From the NCBI RefSeq assembly GCF_021044935.1, contig NZ_JAJNMP010000005.1:1-64000 (forward strand): DNA of 64,000 nt, given 5' to 3'. Source of the DNA: Agromyces cavernae (GTDB lineage: Bacteria > Actinomycetota > Actinomycetes > Actinomycetales > Microbacteriaceae). The stretch's first letter is position 1; each line of letters starts with the position of its first letter. A model generated the notes under the pieces. The model did no database searches, was not told the DNA's origin, and worked only from the letters and a program-made list of their open reading frames with translations. The position numbers were made by a program, and so were the translations under genes. Positions 27,447 to 37,470 of the stretch are shown here, in pieces.

Positions 27447-28505
27447 TTGACAGAACAACCGATCACCGACGCTGCGCCCCAGGCGGCGGGTTCGGGTGAA
27501 CCCCATCGCCACGCGCACGCCGAACGCTCCCGCATCCCGATGTGGCTCGCGATCGTGCTCGCCGTCCTCTTCGGCGGCCTCACGGCGCTGCAGTCGCGCG
27601 TGAACGGGCAGCTCGCCGCGGCGATCGACGATCCGTACAGCGCGGCGGCCATCTCGTTCGGCTCCGGCCTCCTGATCCTGCTCGTCGTGCTGGGCTTCTG
27701 GCGGCCGGGGCGTCAGGGCATCGGGCGCGTCCGCGAGGGGCTGCGCGCCCGAAGGATCGCGTGGTGGATGCTGCTCGGCGGCCTCGCGGGCGCATGGTTC
27801 GTCACCACCCAGGGGCTGTCGGCCGGTGTGCTCGGCGTCGCGCTGTTCACCGTGGCGATCGTCGCGGGCCAGACGGTCGGCGGCATCTTCTTCGACGTCG
27901 TCGGCCTGGGTCCGGGCGGGCGACGGCCGCTCACGGTCATGCGCGTCCTGGGCGCGCTGATCGCGCTCGCAGCGATCTCGTGGGCGGTGTCGGCGCAGCT
28001 CGTGCACGACGTGCCGCTCGTGCTCATGCTGCTCCCGTTCGTCGCCGGCATCGGTGCCGCGTGGCAGCAGGCGGTGAACGGCCGGGTGAAGGTCGAGGCA
28101 GGCAGCGCGTTCACTGCGACGCTCACCAACTTCGCCGTGGGCACCACGGCGCTCGTCATCGTCGTGCTCGTGCATTCGGCGATCGCAGGCTGGCCCGACG
28201 CGCTGCCCGCCGAACCATGGCTGTACCTCGGCGGCGCGATCGGTTGCGTGTTCATCGCCGGGCAGGCCGTGCTCGTGCGGGTCGTCGGCGTGCTGCTGCT
28301 CGCGCTCTGCGGAGTGGCCGGCCAGCTCGCTGCTGCGCTCGCCCTCGACCTGCTGCTGCCGACCTCCGAGCGCCCCGTCGGCGTCGCCACGATCGGCGGC
28401 ACCGTGCTCGCCGTCGTCGCGGTGGTCGTCGCATCGATCCGGTGGACCAAGCACAAGCACGTCGCCCCGGCCCCCGCCGACGGATCGGTCAGTCGAGCGA
28501 GCTGA
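27447..28505 (+). CDS. DMT-superfamily membrane transporter (YdcZ/DUF606-like)
   Basis: This protein of about 352 residues has roughly ten hydrophobic helices arranged as two similar halves. The first helix motif is VLFGGLTALQSRVNGQLAAA and the second half repeats it as GIGAAWQQAVNGRVKVEAGS, which is typical of the DUF606 branch. The substrate is unknown. The frame opens with TTG directly after the tRNA-Thr and has no ribosome-binding site; the next candidate start is ATG 27540 just before the first helix. The end overlaps the convergent nitroreductase gene by 17 bases. Confidence 0.85.
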   Translation: MTEQPITDAAPQAAGSGEPHRHAHAERSRIPMWLAIVLAVLFGGLTALQSRVNGQLAAAIDDPYSAAAISFGSGLLILLVVLGFWRPGRQGIGRVREGLRARRIAWWMLLGGLAGAWFVTTQGLSAGVLGVALFTVAIVAGQTVGGIFFDVVGLGPGGRRPLTVMRVLGALIALAAISWAVSAQLVHDVPLVLMLLPFVAGIGAAWQQAVNGRVKVEAGSAFTATLTNFAVGTTALVIVVLVHSAIAGWPDALPAEPWLYLGGAIGCVFIAGQAVLVRVVGVLLLALCGVAGQLAAALALDLLLPTSERPVGVATIGGTVLAVVAVVVASIRWTKHKHVAPAPADGSVSRAS

Positions 28506-29037
28506 ACCGCGGTGCGGGCGGCAGCCCCGTGCGCGCCGCGCGTGCGCCCTCGGGAACCCCGCCGACGTAGAGCCACCCGAGCAGGTGCTCATTCGCGCCG
28601 AGCCCGTGCATGGCCGCGACGAGCGCGTGCCTCGTGTACGGCCCGGTTCGCCACATCACGCCCCACCCGGCTTCGTCGAGCAGCAGGCTCAGCAGGTGCG
28701 CGACGCCGGCCGCCGCGGCGTCCTGCTCCCACTGCGGAACCTTCGGGTGAGGGGTGCTCGTCGCGACGATCGCGAGCAGCAGCGGGGCACGTTCGGGCTT
28801 GGCGGCGAGTCGCGATGCCGCGTCGCCCGTCAGGCCCGATGCCTCGGCCAGCGCCGCACCGAGACGCGAACGCGCGGCGCCTCGGAGCGCGATCACGCGC
28901 CAGGGGCGCAGCGCCGCATGGTCGGGCACCCGTTCGGCGGCGACGAGCAACTCGATGATCGTCGCGTCGTCGGGAGCGACATCCGTCACCTTCGGCGCCG
29001 AGCGCCGCGCGAGGACCGCCTCGCGAACCGACGCCAC
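28489..29037 (-). CDS. Nitroreductase-family FMN protein
   Basis: This 182-residue protein is of the short YdjA-like nitroreductase branch. The FMN-binding N-terminus RRSAPKVTDVAPDDATI and the core AERVPDHAALRPWRVIAL are seen, and LLLDEAGWGVMWRTG near residue 122 lines the flavin site. It likely reduces quinones or nitro-compounds with NAD(P)H. It follows msrB by two bases on the same strand, so the two are probably one transcript and share a redox theme. Confidence 0.85.
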   Translation of the reverse strand: MASVREAVLARRSAPKVTDVAPDDATIIELLVAAERVPDHAALRPWRVIALRGAARSRLGAALAEASGLTGDAASRLAAKPERAPLLLAIVATSTPHPKVPQWEQDAAAAGVAHLLSLLLDEAGWGVMWRTGPYTRHALVAAMHGLGANEHLLGWLYVGGVPEGARAARTGLPPAPRFSSLD

Positions 29038-29039
29038 GC

Positions 29040-29441
29040 TCAGGACTCGGCGGTGAAGCCGAGCGCGAGGGAGTTCATGCAGTAGCGATCACCCGTGGGC
29101 GTTCCGAAGCCGTCGGGGAACACGTGACCGAGGTGCGAGCCGCAGTCGGCGCAGCGCACTTCGGTGCGCACCATGCCGAGCGACGTGTCCTCGATGAGCT
29201 CGACGGCCTCGGGGCGCACCGACTCGTAGAAGCTCGGCCAGCCACAGCCCGAATCGAACTTCGTGCCGCTCTTGAAGAGCTCGGCGTTGCAGGCCGCGCA
29301 GGTGTAGACGCCTGCGCGCTCCTCGTCGAGGAGCTCACCCGTCCACGGCCGCTCGGTCGCCGCCTCGCGCAGCACCGCGTACTGCTCGGGGTCGAGCTCG
29401 GCGCGCCACTCTTCGTCGCTCTTCTTCACGCTGTAGGACAT
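29040..29441 (-). CDS. msrB: Peptide-methionine (R)-S-oxide reductase
   Basis: This 133-residue enzyme repairs oxidised methionine. The zinc-binding cysteines are in YTCAACNAELF and VRCADCGSHLGHVF, and the catalytic cysteine is in DRYCMNSLAL. ATG 29441 has GAGAGG at a suitable distance; an ATG at 29447 overlaps that sequence and is less likely. It is the first gene of a pair with the nitroreductase. Confidence 0.95.
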   Translation of the reverse strand: MSYSVKKSDEEWRAELDPEQYAVLREAATERPWTGELLDEERAGVYTCAACNAELFKSGTKFDSGCGWPSFYESVRPEAVELIEDTSLGMVRTEVRCADCGSHLGHVFPDGFGTPTGDRYCMNSLALGFTAES

Positions 29442-29651
29442 GCGCATCCTCTCGGGGGCTTCGGGTCTCTGCTTCCATCGTCGCAGGTCGGGCGGCGAGG
29501 TGACGGATCGGTACGTGGGGTGCAACGCGCGACGGATGTCCCGTGTTCCGCCGGTGGCACACGCCGCGGCTGCTCGGCGTGCACTCGGGTCGCCGTGCCT
29601 AGGATGTGCAGCACAGGACGCGTGATCGCGCGGCCCCGACGGGAGATGGAC

Positions 29652-29948
29652 ATGGCCGCAGAGCGCGTACCGAACCGGCCCGACGAGGCCGACCTCGACG
29701 ACCGGCAGCGACACGTCCTCGCATTCGAGGCTCGCGCCTGGCAGCGGCCCGCGCGGAAGGCCGAGGCGATCCGCGACGAATTCGGCATCTCGGCCACCCG
29801 CTACTATCGGATACTCGGCGAGCTCATCGACTCGCCGGCGGCCCTCCGGCACGATCCCATGCTCGTCAAACGCCTGCAGCGCATGCGTTCGGCGCGCGCG
29901 GAGGCCCGCAGCCGGCGTTCCCTCTCCCTCGGCCGACCGCTCGACTGA
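29652..29948 (+). CDS. DUF3263 protein
   Basis: This 98-residue protein is of the actinobacterial DUF3263 family. The core LDDRQRHVLAFEARAWQRPARKAEAIR and FGISATRYYRILGELIDSP look like a helix-turn-helix unit, so DNA binding is plausible. ATG 29652 has GGGAG 6 bases upstream; ATG 29646 is too close to it. It precedes a LytR_C-domain gene, a common pairing in the phylum. Confidence 0.85.
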   Translation: MAAERVPNRPDEADLDDRQRHVLAFEARAWQRPARKAEAIRDEFGISATRYYRILGELIDSPAALRHDPMLVKRLQRMRSARAEARSRRSLSLGRPLD

Positions 29949-29977
29949 GCCCGGCCCCGACCTCGTTACCTGGACAC

Positions 29978-30520
29978 ATGGCGCAGAAGTTCCCCCGCGA
30001 TCGGTTCGACTCGATCCCGCACGGCATCGACCGAGTCGGCGCGCACCGCGCCCCCGCACGCCGCGGCGCCAAGTGGATCGCGTTCGGCTGGGCGGCGTTC
30101 GCGACCGTCGTGCTCGTGGCGGTCGGCATCGGCGCGGTCATGCTGCTGAACGATCGGCTGAACTTCACCGCGCCGACGGCGACCCCGACCCCGACGCCCG
30201 TCGTCACCGCCGAGCCGACGCTCGCTCCCGACGTGCCCGTCACGGTGCTGAACGGCACGACCACGTCGGGTCTCGCGGCGAACGCCGGAGAGCTGCTCAC
30301 CGCAGGCGGCGTGACCGTGGGCGCGACGGCGAACGCGAGCGCCAACGACCTGACCGAGACCGTGGTCTACTACGCGACGCCCGACCTCGAGGGTGCGGCG
30401 CGGGGCGTCGCCCAGCTGCTGCCCGAGGCGGAGGTGCGGCTCTCCGAGCAGTTCGCCGCGACGGGCACGCCGCTCGTCGTCGTGCTCGGCTCCGACTACG
30501 CCGAGAACGTCGCGGGCTGA
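29978..30520 (+). CDS. LytR C-terminal domain membrane protein
   Basis: This 180-residue protein has one membrane helix (about 37-59), a Thr/Pro linker, and an extracytoplasmic LytR_C domain (about 85-178) starting VPVTVLNGTTTSGLAANAGELL. It lacks the LytR-CpsA-Psr catalytic domain. It may help cell-wall polymer attachment. It follows DUF3263 by 29 bases. Confidence 0.85.
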   Translation: MAQKFPRDRFDSIPHGIDRVGAHRAPARRGAKWIAFGWAAFATVVLVAVGIGAVMLLNDRLNFTAPTATPTPTPVVTAEPTLAPDVPVTVLNGTTTSGLAANAGELLTAGGVTVGATANASANDLTETVVYYATPDLEGAARGVAQLLPEAEVRLSEQFAATGTPLVVVLGSDYAENVAG

Positions 30521-30593
30521 CCGCCCACGGGCCGATTCGCCCGTTCCGTGCAGAATCGTTGCCATTCCGCGATCATTCGTTGCGTCGCCCCCC

Positions 30594-30621
30594 TTGTGCC
30601 CGCGTGTCACGTCGTTAGTAT
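30594..30621 (+). promoter_or_regulatory. Promoter of the cold-shock gene
   Basis: TTGTGC (30594-30599) and TAGTAT (30616-30621) are separated by 16 bases. Transcription from here would give a leader of about 120 bases before the cold-shock ATG, as is usual for cold-inducible csp genes. Confidence 0.65.
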
Positions 30622-30748
30622 CTGGAATTGGCTGCTCGAAACCCGTGTGACGCCGGTGCCGCTCTCGGCACCGGGTAGGCACGGCCAAGTGGCCCGGTAC
30701 AGGCGACAGGCACGTGCTGATCCACACACAGCAACATGGGAGCAACGC

Positions 30749-30952
30749 ATGGCGAACGGAACCGTCAAGTGGTTCAACGCTGAAAAGGGATACGGTTTCA
30801 TCACCGTCGACGATGGCGGCCAAGACGTCTTCGTGCACTACTCCGCCATCGACATGGCCGGGTACAAGGTGCTCGAAGAAGGTCAGCAGGTCGTGTTCGA
30901 AGTCGGCACCGGCTCGAAGGGGCCGCAGGCTGAGGGTGTGCGTCCCGCCTGA
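30749..30952 (+). CDS. cspA: Cold-shock protein
   Basis: This 67-residue single cold-shock domain protein has RNP1 KGYGFITV and RNP2 VFVHYSAI, and is an RNA chaperone and antiterminator. The ATG at 30749 follows GGGAGCAACGC. The upstream open frame is leader sequence. It ends at a strong hairpin before groEL. Confidence 0.95.
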   Translation: MANGTVKWFNAEKGYGFITVDDGGQDVFVHYSAIDMAGYKVLEEGQQVVFEVGTGSKGPQAEGVRPA

Positions 30953-30965
30953 CCGCAACGACATC

Positions 30966-30999
30966 CGAACGCGCCGCCGGCCCTCCGGCGGCGCGTTCG
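30966..30999 (+). terminator. Terminator after the cold-shock gene
   Basis: CGAACGCGCCGCCGG (30966-30980) pairs perfectly with CCGGCGGCGCGTTCG (30985-30999) around a 4-base loop, 14 bases after the stop codon. Confidence 0.85.
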
Positions 31000-31051
31000 T
31001 CGTTTCGCGCCGCCGCTCGGCTCGTGCGAGGGCGTCGCGCGTCGCGCTCGC

Positions 31052-31080
31052 TTGCACTCGTGCCGGGAGAGTGCCAGAAT
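31052..31080 (+). promoter_or_regulatory. groEL promoter
   Basis: TTGCAC (31052-31057) and CAGAAT (31075-31080) are 17 bases apart. The predicted transcription start falls inside the CIRCE operator. Confidence 0.7.
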
Positions 31081-31084
31081 CGTC

Positions 31085-31111
31085 TTAGCACTCACTCGTT
31101 TTGAGTGCTAA
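31085..31111 (+). promoter_or_regulatory. CIRCE operator (HrcA binding site)
   Basis: TTAGCACTC (31085-31093) and GAGTGCTAA (31103-31111) are separated by 9 bases, an exact match to the CIRCE consensus. HrcA repression should make groEL heat-inducible. Confidence 0.96.
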
Positions 31112-32776
<1,665 letters not shown>

Positions 32777-32798
32777 TCCGTCCGCGACCCGCACCACA

Positions 32799-32830
32799 CG
32801 ATGGGCGTCTCCTCAGGGAGGCGCCCATCG
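32799..32830 (+). terminator. Terminator after groEL
   Basis: CGATGGGCGTCTCC (32799-32812) pairs with GGAGGCGCCCATCG (32817-32830) with one wobble pair and a 4-base loop, 22 bases after the stop codon. Confidence 0.8.
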
Positions 32831-32964
32831 TCGTCGTCTCGGCCGCCGGCGCGATCGTGATCGGCCCGCGGCCCGCGGCCCGAGGCCCGCGGCGCGCTCG
32901 GCGATCGTGCCGATCGCCGAGCGCATCGTGCGAACCTCACGGCGGGTGAGGCGCGCTCGAGTCG

Positions 32965-33255
32965 TCAGCGCAGGAACAGCCGCGCGTTCGACTGCTCGGC
33001 ATCGAGGTACTGCGTCGCGGCGACGCCGAGCGCTTGGTTGAGGCCTGAGAGGCTCTGCTCGACCTGCGTCTGCGTCGCGCGCCAGTCGGCGACGGCGCCC
33101 TGGAAAGCCGACGAGGCCTGGCCCGACCACGACGACTGCAGCCCGGTGAGCTGCCCGAGCAGTGCCGAGACCTCGGACTGGATCCTTCCGATCGTGCCCT
33201 GCACGGTGTGGGTGGCCGCGGAGACCTGCTCGGCGTCGACCTGGTAGCTGGTCAT
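32965..33255 (-). CDS. WXG100-family (ESAT-6-like) protein
   Basis: This 96-residue helical-hairpin protein has the central turn SWSGQAS matching the W-x-G motif near residue 45. Such proteins are exported by type VII (ESX) systems. No ESX component lies in the window. ATG 33255 has AAGGGA 7 bases upstream. It is followed leftward by the groEL terminator and preceded by the two-component pair, but on the evidence here it is a single gene. Confidence 0.88.
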   Translation of the reverse strand: MTSYQVDAEQVSAATHTVQGTIGRIQSEVSALLGQLTGLQSSWSGQASSAFQGAVADWRATQTQVEQSLSGLNQALGVAATQYLDAEQSNARLFLR

Positions 33256-33375
33256 GTGGTGTCCCTTCGTTCGGTGTGCCACCGACGTTAGGGGCGCGTG
33301 CGCGGGCGTCGCGGCGCGATCGGCCGAGCGGGCGAGTGCGCACGTCCGAGGCGAACTGTCGAGGACGAGTGCCGG

Positions 33376-35205
33376 TCAGGGCTCGATGATCGGCTGCGGC
33401 GCGGCTGCCGAGCCCGCGAGGGGCAGCATGACCCGGAACGTCGCACCGCCGCCGGGCGTCTCGACGACGTCGACCATGCCGTTGTGCGCGGCCACGATCG
33501 ACGAGACGATCGCGAGGCCGAGCCCGGAACCTCCGGTCTCACGGGTTCGCGAGGTGTCGGCGCGCCAGAACCGCTGGAAGATCTTCTCCCGGATCTGGGG
33601 CGGGATGCCCTCGCCGTGGTCGACGACCTCGACGACGGCGCGCTCGTCGTCATCGTCGATCGTCACGCGGATCTCGAGGGGGCTGCCGTCGGACGTGAAC
33701 CGGATCGCGTTGCCCATCAGGTTCGTGATGACCTGGCGGATCTTGTTCTCTTCGGCGAGCACGATCGCACGCCGCACCGGTTTCGCGGCGCGCTCGACGG
33801 TCGACGAGTCCGCCATCGGAACGCTCTGCACGTCGATTGACAGGTCGCCGGTGACCTGCATGCCGGCCTGTGCCTTCGCTGCGGCGCGCTTGGCCGATGC
33901 GGTCGCCGCTGCCGCGCGCTTCGCGGCCTGTGCGTCGCGGCGGGCCGCGACGGCGGCATCTCCGCGGACGCGTCGCCCGCGGAGGCGGGCAAGGGTCGCG
34001 CCGGCGAAGGAGATCGGCGCGGCGGCGGGGCTCGACGCCGGGTCGAGCTCGACCTCGAGCGCGGGGGCGAGGTCCCCCGGGATCTCCGTCGCTCCATGCT
34101 CTGGGGCGATCACCGTGACGATCCTGTCGGGGTGCGCCGCCATCGTGTCGAGTGCGGCGTCGCGCGCGAGCGGCACGAGGTCGACCTCGGCGAGCTCGAG
34201 CGGCTTCGCCTCGTCGAGTCGGGCGAGAGCGAGCAGGTCTTCGACGAGTCCGCCCATGCGGATCGCCTCTTTCTCGATTCGCTCCATCGCCTGTGCGACA
34301 TCGTCTTCGGTCTGCAGTGCGCCCATTCGGTAGAGCTCGGCGTAGCCGCGCACCGACACGAGCGGAGTGCGCAGCTCGTGCGAGGCGTCGCCGACGAAGC
34401 GGCGCATCTGGTCGATCGTGCGCGCCCGATCGCGGAACGCTCGGTCGATGCGGTTGAGCATCGTGTTGAGCGACCGGTTGAGCCGCCCGACCTCGGTGTT
34501 GGGTGTGGCGCCGCCGAGTCGCTGGCCGAAGTCGCCGTCGGCGATCGCGGCGGCCGTGCGCTCGACCTCGCGCAGCGGGGTGAAGGTAGAAGTCACGAGC
34601 ATTCGCGTGAGCAGCGCCCCGACCAGCACGACACCGAGGCCGAACCCGAGGAAGATCGTGAGGTAGACGCCGAGCAGGCGCTCGGTGTCGGCCGACGAGA
34701 TCGCGATGACGATCGGCACGAGCGTGCCGTGCGAGTCGGCCGGCATGAGTGCCGCGACGGCGCGGAACGTCGGCGCGCCGTCGGCGTCGCTCAGTGGGAA
34801 GGTGACGTAGCGCCCGGCGTTGAGCGCGTTGACCTGCGCCTGCGTGAACGTGGCGGGGAACTGGGGCAGCTCGGCCTCATCGAGGTGGTCCCAGTTATTG
34901 CGCTGGTATTCACCGAACGCGTTGTAGACGGCGACGAACACCTCTTCCGAAGGCGAGAAGTCGAGCTGATTGAGGTTGGTCTGCGAGCGTGGGTCGGAGC
35001 CGTTGGGGGAGAAGTACCTCGACATGTCGCCCGAGGCGATCGCCTCGAGCTTCGCTTCCATCTGGTCGTCGACGTACGAGCGCAGCATCGCCGCCGTGCC
35101 GATGCCCGAGACCAGCAGCCCGAGGGTCAGCATCAGCACTGTCACACCGGTGATCTTGGTGCGCAGCGAGATGCGGTTCCACCGCTCGAACAGGGTCTGG
35201 TTCAT
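33376..35205 (-). CDS. OmpR-partner sensor histidine kinase with Ala/Arg-rich insertion
   Basis: This 609-residue kinase has a membrane helix (21-41), an extracytoplasmic sensor (42-165), a second helix (178-202), HAMP (203-256), phospho-acceptor H276 in VGDASHELRTPLVSV, and an ATPase domain with NLMGNAIRF (495-503), DHGEGIP and GGSGLGLAIV. Between the dimerisation helices and the ATPase domain lie about 110 extra residues (371-482), very rich in Ala, Arg and Lys. The RR gene is directly upstream, so the two form one unit. The resemblance is to MprB/TcrY-type kinases; the signal is unknown. Confidence 0.88.
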   Translation of the reverse strand: MNQTLFERWNRISLRTKITGVTVLMLTLGLLVSGIGTAAMLRSYVDDQMEAKLEAIASGDMSRYFSPNGSDPRSQTNLNQLDFSPSEEVFVAVYNAFGEYQRNNWDHLDEAELPQFPATFTQAQVNALNAGRYVTFPLSDADGAPTFRAVAALMPADSHGTLVPIVIAISSADTERLLGVYLTIFLGFGLGVVLVGALLTRMLVTSTFTPLREVERTAAAIADGDFGQRLGGATPNTEVGRLNRSLNTMLNRIDRAFRDRARTIDQMRRFVGDASHELRTPLVSVRGYAELYRMGALQTEDDVAQAMERIEKEAIRMGGLVEDLLALARLDEAKPLELAEVDLVPLARDAALDTMAAHPDRIVTVIAPEHGATEIPGDLAPALEVELDPASSPAAAPISFAGATLARLRGRRVRGDAAVAARRDAQAAKRAAAATASAKRAAAKAQAGMQVTGDLSIDVQSVPMADSSTVERAAKPVRRAIVLAEENKIRQVITNLMGNAIRFTSDGSPLEIRVTIDDDDERAVVEVVDHGEGIPPQIREKIFQRFWRADTSRTRETGGSGLGLAIVSSIVAAHNGMVDVVETPGGGATFRVMLPLAGSAAAPQPIIEP

Positions 35206-35236
35206 TGCGGGCCGAGTCTAGGCTGCGAAGCCTGAG

Positions 35237-35929
35237 TCAAGGCTTGGAGGACTTCAGCATGTACCCGAATCCGCGTTTGGTCTGGATGAGCGGCTCGGTC
35301 GAGTGCTGGTCGAGCTTGCGGCGCAGGTAGGAGATGTAGCTCTCGACGATGCCGGCATCGCCGTTGAAGTCGTACTCCCATACATGGTCGAGGATCTGCG
35401 CCTTGGAGAGCACCCGGTTGGGGTTCAGCATGAGGTAGCGCAGCAGCTTGAACTCGGTGGGGGAGAGCTCGACGGGCACGTCGCCGACGAGCACCTCGTG
35501 GGTGTCCTGATCCATCGTGAGCTCGCCGGTGCGGATCACCGCGTCTTCTTCGGCGTGCATCGTGCGCCGGAGGATCGCCTTGATGCGCGCGACGATCTCG
35601 TCGAGGCTGAACGGCTTGGTGACATAGTCGTCGCCGCCGACGGTGAGGCCGGTGATCTTGTCTTCGGTGTCGTCTTTCGCCGTGAGGAAGAGGATCGGCG
35701 CGGTGTAGCCTGCCGTGCGCAGGCGCTTGGTGACGCCGAACCCGTTCATGTCGGGCAGCATGACGTCGAGGATGATGAGGTCGGGCTCCTCTTCGAGCAC
35801 GGCCGAGATGGTCTGCGCGCCGTTGCCCACGGCGCGGACCGCGAATCCGGCGAACCTCAGGCTGGTCGTCAGCAGGTCGCGGATGTTGGGCTCGTCATCG
35901 ACGATGAGAATGCGTGGTCCATCGCTCAT
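35237..35929 (-). CDS. OmpR-family response regulator
   Basis: This 230-residue regulator has a receiver domain with DDEPNIRD, phospho-acceptor D55 in LIILDVMLPD and K105 in YVTKPFS, and a C-terminal winged helix ending IQTKRGFGYMLK. It is 31 bases upstream of its kinase in a leftward operon. It most resembles MprA/TcrX-like regulators, but I assign no specific name. The targets are not known. Confidence 0.9.
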   Translation of the reverse strand: MSDGPRILIVDDEPNIRDLLTTSLRFAGFAVRAVGNGAQTISAVLEEEPDLIILDVMLPDMNGFGVTKRLRTAGYTAPILFLTAKDDTEDKITGLTVGGDDYVTKPFSLDEIVARIKAILRRTMHAEEDAVIRTGELTMDQDTHEVLVGDVPVELSPTEFKLLRYLMLNPNRVLSKAQILDHVWEYDFNGDAGIVESYISYLRRKLDQHSTEPLIQTKRGFGYMLKSSKP

Positions 35930-35988
35930 GGGTCGATTCTCTTGACGTTTGCTGAAACCTGCCTGTGAGTCGTGTGGGTGGCCGTCGA

Positions 35989-36669
35989 TCACGGCGCGGC
36001 GGCGATGCGGATGCAGCATCGGCCCGCTCCCGCATCGAGGTGCACGCGGCCGGGATCGTCGCCGACGGCCTCGGCCATGCCGCACAACATCGCGTGGTTG
36101 ATCTCGCACACGACGCCGGGGTTCTCGCGCGCGAGACGGTGGAACGGGCACGTGCCGAGCACGGTGTCGTCGCCGTCGACCCTGGGCTCGAGGCCGGCCC
36201 GCTCGAGCGCGTCGTCGAGATCGGCGGATGCCCCGGCGAGGCGCCGCCCGCCGCGCACCGCCGCCGCGTGCAGCGCGTCGCGCACGGGAACGTCGTCGCC
36301 GACTGCCCGACCGATCGCCTCGGCCATGATCTCGCCCGCCAGTTCGTAGTGCCGCCGGGGGATCGAGACCGAGAGTTCGGCGTCGGGACGCACGTAGACC
36401 TTCGCCGGCCGCCCGGAGCCGGGCCCCGTTCGACCGGTGAGTCGCCGGAACTCGACGGTGAGCAGCCCCGCGTCTGCGAGTCGCTCGAGGTGGAAGGCGG
36501 CGGTGCTGCGCGGGAGGTCGAGAAGAGCGGCGATCTGATCGCGGCTCATGGGTTCGGTGTTGCGTGCGACCGCCGTGTAGACCCGATGCCGGGTCGGGTC
36601 GCCGAGCGCCCTGACGGCGATCAGTTCGTCGTCGTATCCGGACTCGTAGCCGGACTCGTCGGAAGCCAT
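35989..36669 (-). CDS. SufR-like winged-helix regulator with cysteine-rich C-terminus
   Basis: This 226-residue ArsR/DeoR-type regulator has a winged helix (18-98, with MSRDQIAALLDLPRSTAAFH as recognition region). Its C-terminal domain carries cysteines at 174 (TCPFHRLA), 188, 196, 218 and 219 (GRCCIRI). Actinobacterial SufR-type regulators use a similar CPFH...C...C set to bind an iron-sulfur cluster, so redox or Fe-S sensing is inferred. It is divergent from the folE-like operon across a 155-base AT-rich gap with an operator-like repeat and is the likely regulator of that operon. Confidence 0.78.
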   Translation of the reverse strand: MASDESGYESGYDDELIAVRALGDPTRHRVYTAVARNTEPMSRDQIAALLDLPRSTAAFHLERLADAGLLTVEFRRLTGRTGPGSGRPAKVYVRPDAELSVSIPRRHYELAGEIMAEAIGRAVGDDVPVRDALHAAAVRGGRRLAGASADLDDALERAGLEPRVDGDDTVLGTCPFHRLARENPGVVCEINHAMLCGMAEAVGDDPGRVHLDAGAGRCCIRIAAAP

Positions 36670-36691
36670 GGCCCCATCGTAACTCTAAAAG

Positions 36692-36729
36692 CAATATCTA
36701 TTGACAAAAGAATTTCCCCGGCCTAGCGT
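36692..36729 (+). promoter_or_regulatory. Promoter and operator of the folE-like operon
   Basis: TTGACA (36701-36706) and TAGCGT (36724-36729) are separated by exactly 17 bases, the strongest -35 box in the window. The inverted repeat CAATA-TC-TATTG (36692-36703) overlaps the -35 box, as expected for a repressor site. The flanking 40 bases are unusually AT-rich for this genome. Confidence 0.65.
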
Positions 36730-36824
36730 CGGCATGACGGGAGATGCCGCGCACGGGGCATCCGATCTCGGGAATCACCGTGCGAGGGGTCGACCGCACC
36801 AGACCAGCGAGCCGAGGAGCAGCC

Positions 36825-37469
36825 ATGACGTCGACCGAACTCGCCGCATCGGCGACCAGCGCGCGGCGGCTGCACGCGGTCGCGCCCGACGAGGCGGTCG
36901 GCGGCGGCATCGACCGGGCCGGTGCCATCGCGGCGGTCGAGGCGCTGCTCGCAGCGCTCGGTCGCGATCCACGGTCGACCCATCTCGCCGAGACGCCTCG
37001 ACGTGTCGCCGATGCGCTGATCGAGTTGCTGACGCCGCAACCGTTCGCCGCGACCACATTCGTGAACGACGAGCACTACGACGAGCTCGTCGTCGTCGCC
37101 GACATCCCGTTCAGCTCGCTGTGCGAGCACCACCTGTTGCCGTTCCGCGGCGTCGCGCACGTGGGCTACGTTCCCGGTGAACGTCTCGTAGGACTGTCGA
37201 AGCTCGCGCGCGTCGTCGAGCTGTTCGCACGCGACCTGCAGGTTCAAGAGCGGATGACCCGCCAGATCGCCGACTGGATCGACGAGACCCTCGAACCGCT
37301 GGGCGTCGGCGTGGTGCTCGAGGCCGAGCACCTCTGCATGTCGCTGCGAGGCGTGCAGGCCGAGGGAACGCGCACCGTGACGAGCTCGCTCGTCGGCTCG
37401 GTGCGCGACGACGACCGCACCCGCCGCGAGTTCCTCGCCCGCTGCGGCGTGCGCGGAACGGAGGCGTGA
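36825..37469 (+). CDS. folE: GTP cyclohydrolase I family protein
   Basis: This 214-residue enzyme would convert GTP to dihydroneopterin triphosphate. The zinc ligands C100 and H103 (SSLCEHHLLPF) and C171 (HLCMSLRG) are intact, as is LSKLARVVELFA. ATG 36825 has GAGGAGC upstream. It is the first gene of a tightly packed operon with a FAD reductase, a FolP2-like protein and a RibD-like reductase. The genome's housekeeping folE is likely elsewhere, so this may be a dedicated paralogue. Confidence 0.88.
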   Translation: MTSTELAASATSARRLHAVAPDEAVGGGIDRAGAIAAVEALLAALGRDPRSTHLAETPRRVADALIELLTPQPFAATTFVNDEHYDELVVVADIPFSSLCEHHLLPFRGVAHVGYVPGERLVGLSKLARVVELFARDLQVQERMTRQIADWIDETLEPLGVGVVLEAEHLCMSLRGVQAEGTRTVTSSLVGSVRDDDRTRREFLARCGVRGTEA

Positions 37470-37470
37470 G

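Noticed and set aside
26270..28592. Long minus-strand frames opposite the DsbA-like and DMT genes
   Set aside because: They run through tRNA-Thr and have low-complexity composition; the plus-strand genes have clear families.
32813..33343. 176-codon minus-strand frame over the WXG100 gene
   Set aside because: Arg-rich shadow; the WXG100 gene in another frame has a family motif and ribosome-binding site.
34096..35235. 379-codon open frame antisense to the sensor kinase
   Set aside because: Acidic/basic alternating shadow composition, no family, kinase motifs are clear on the other strand.
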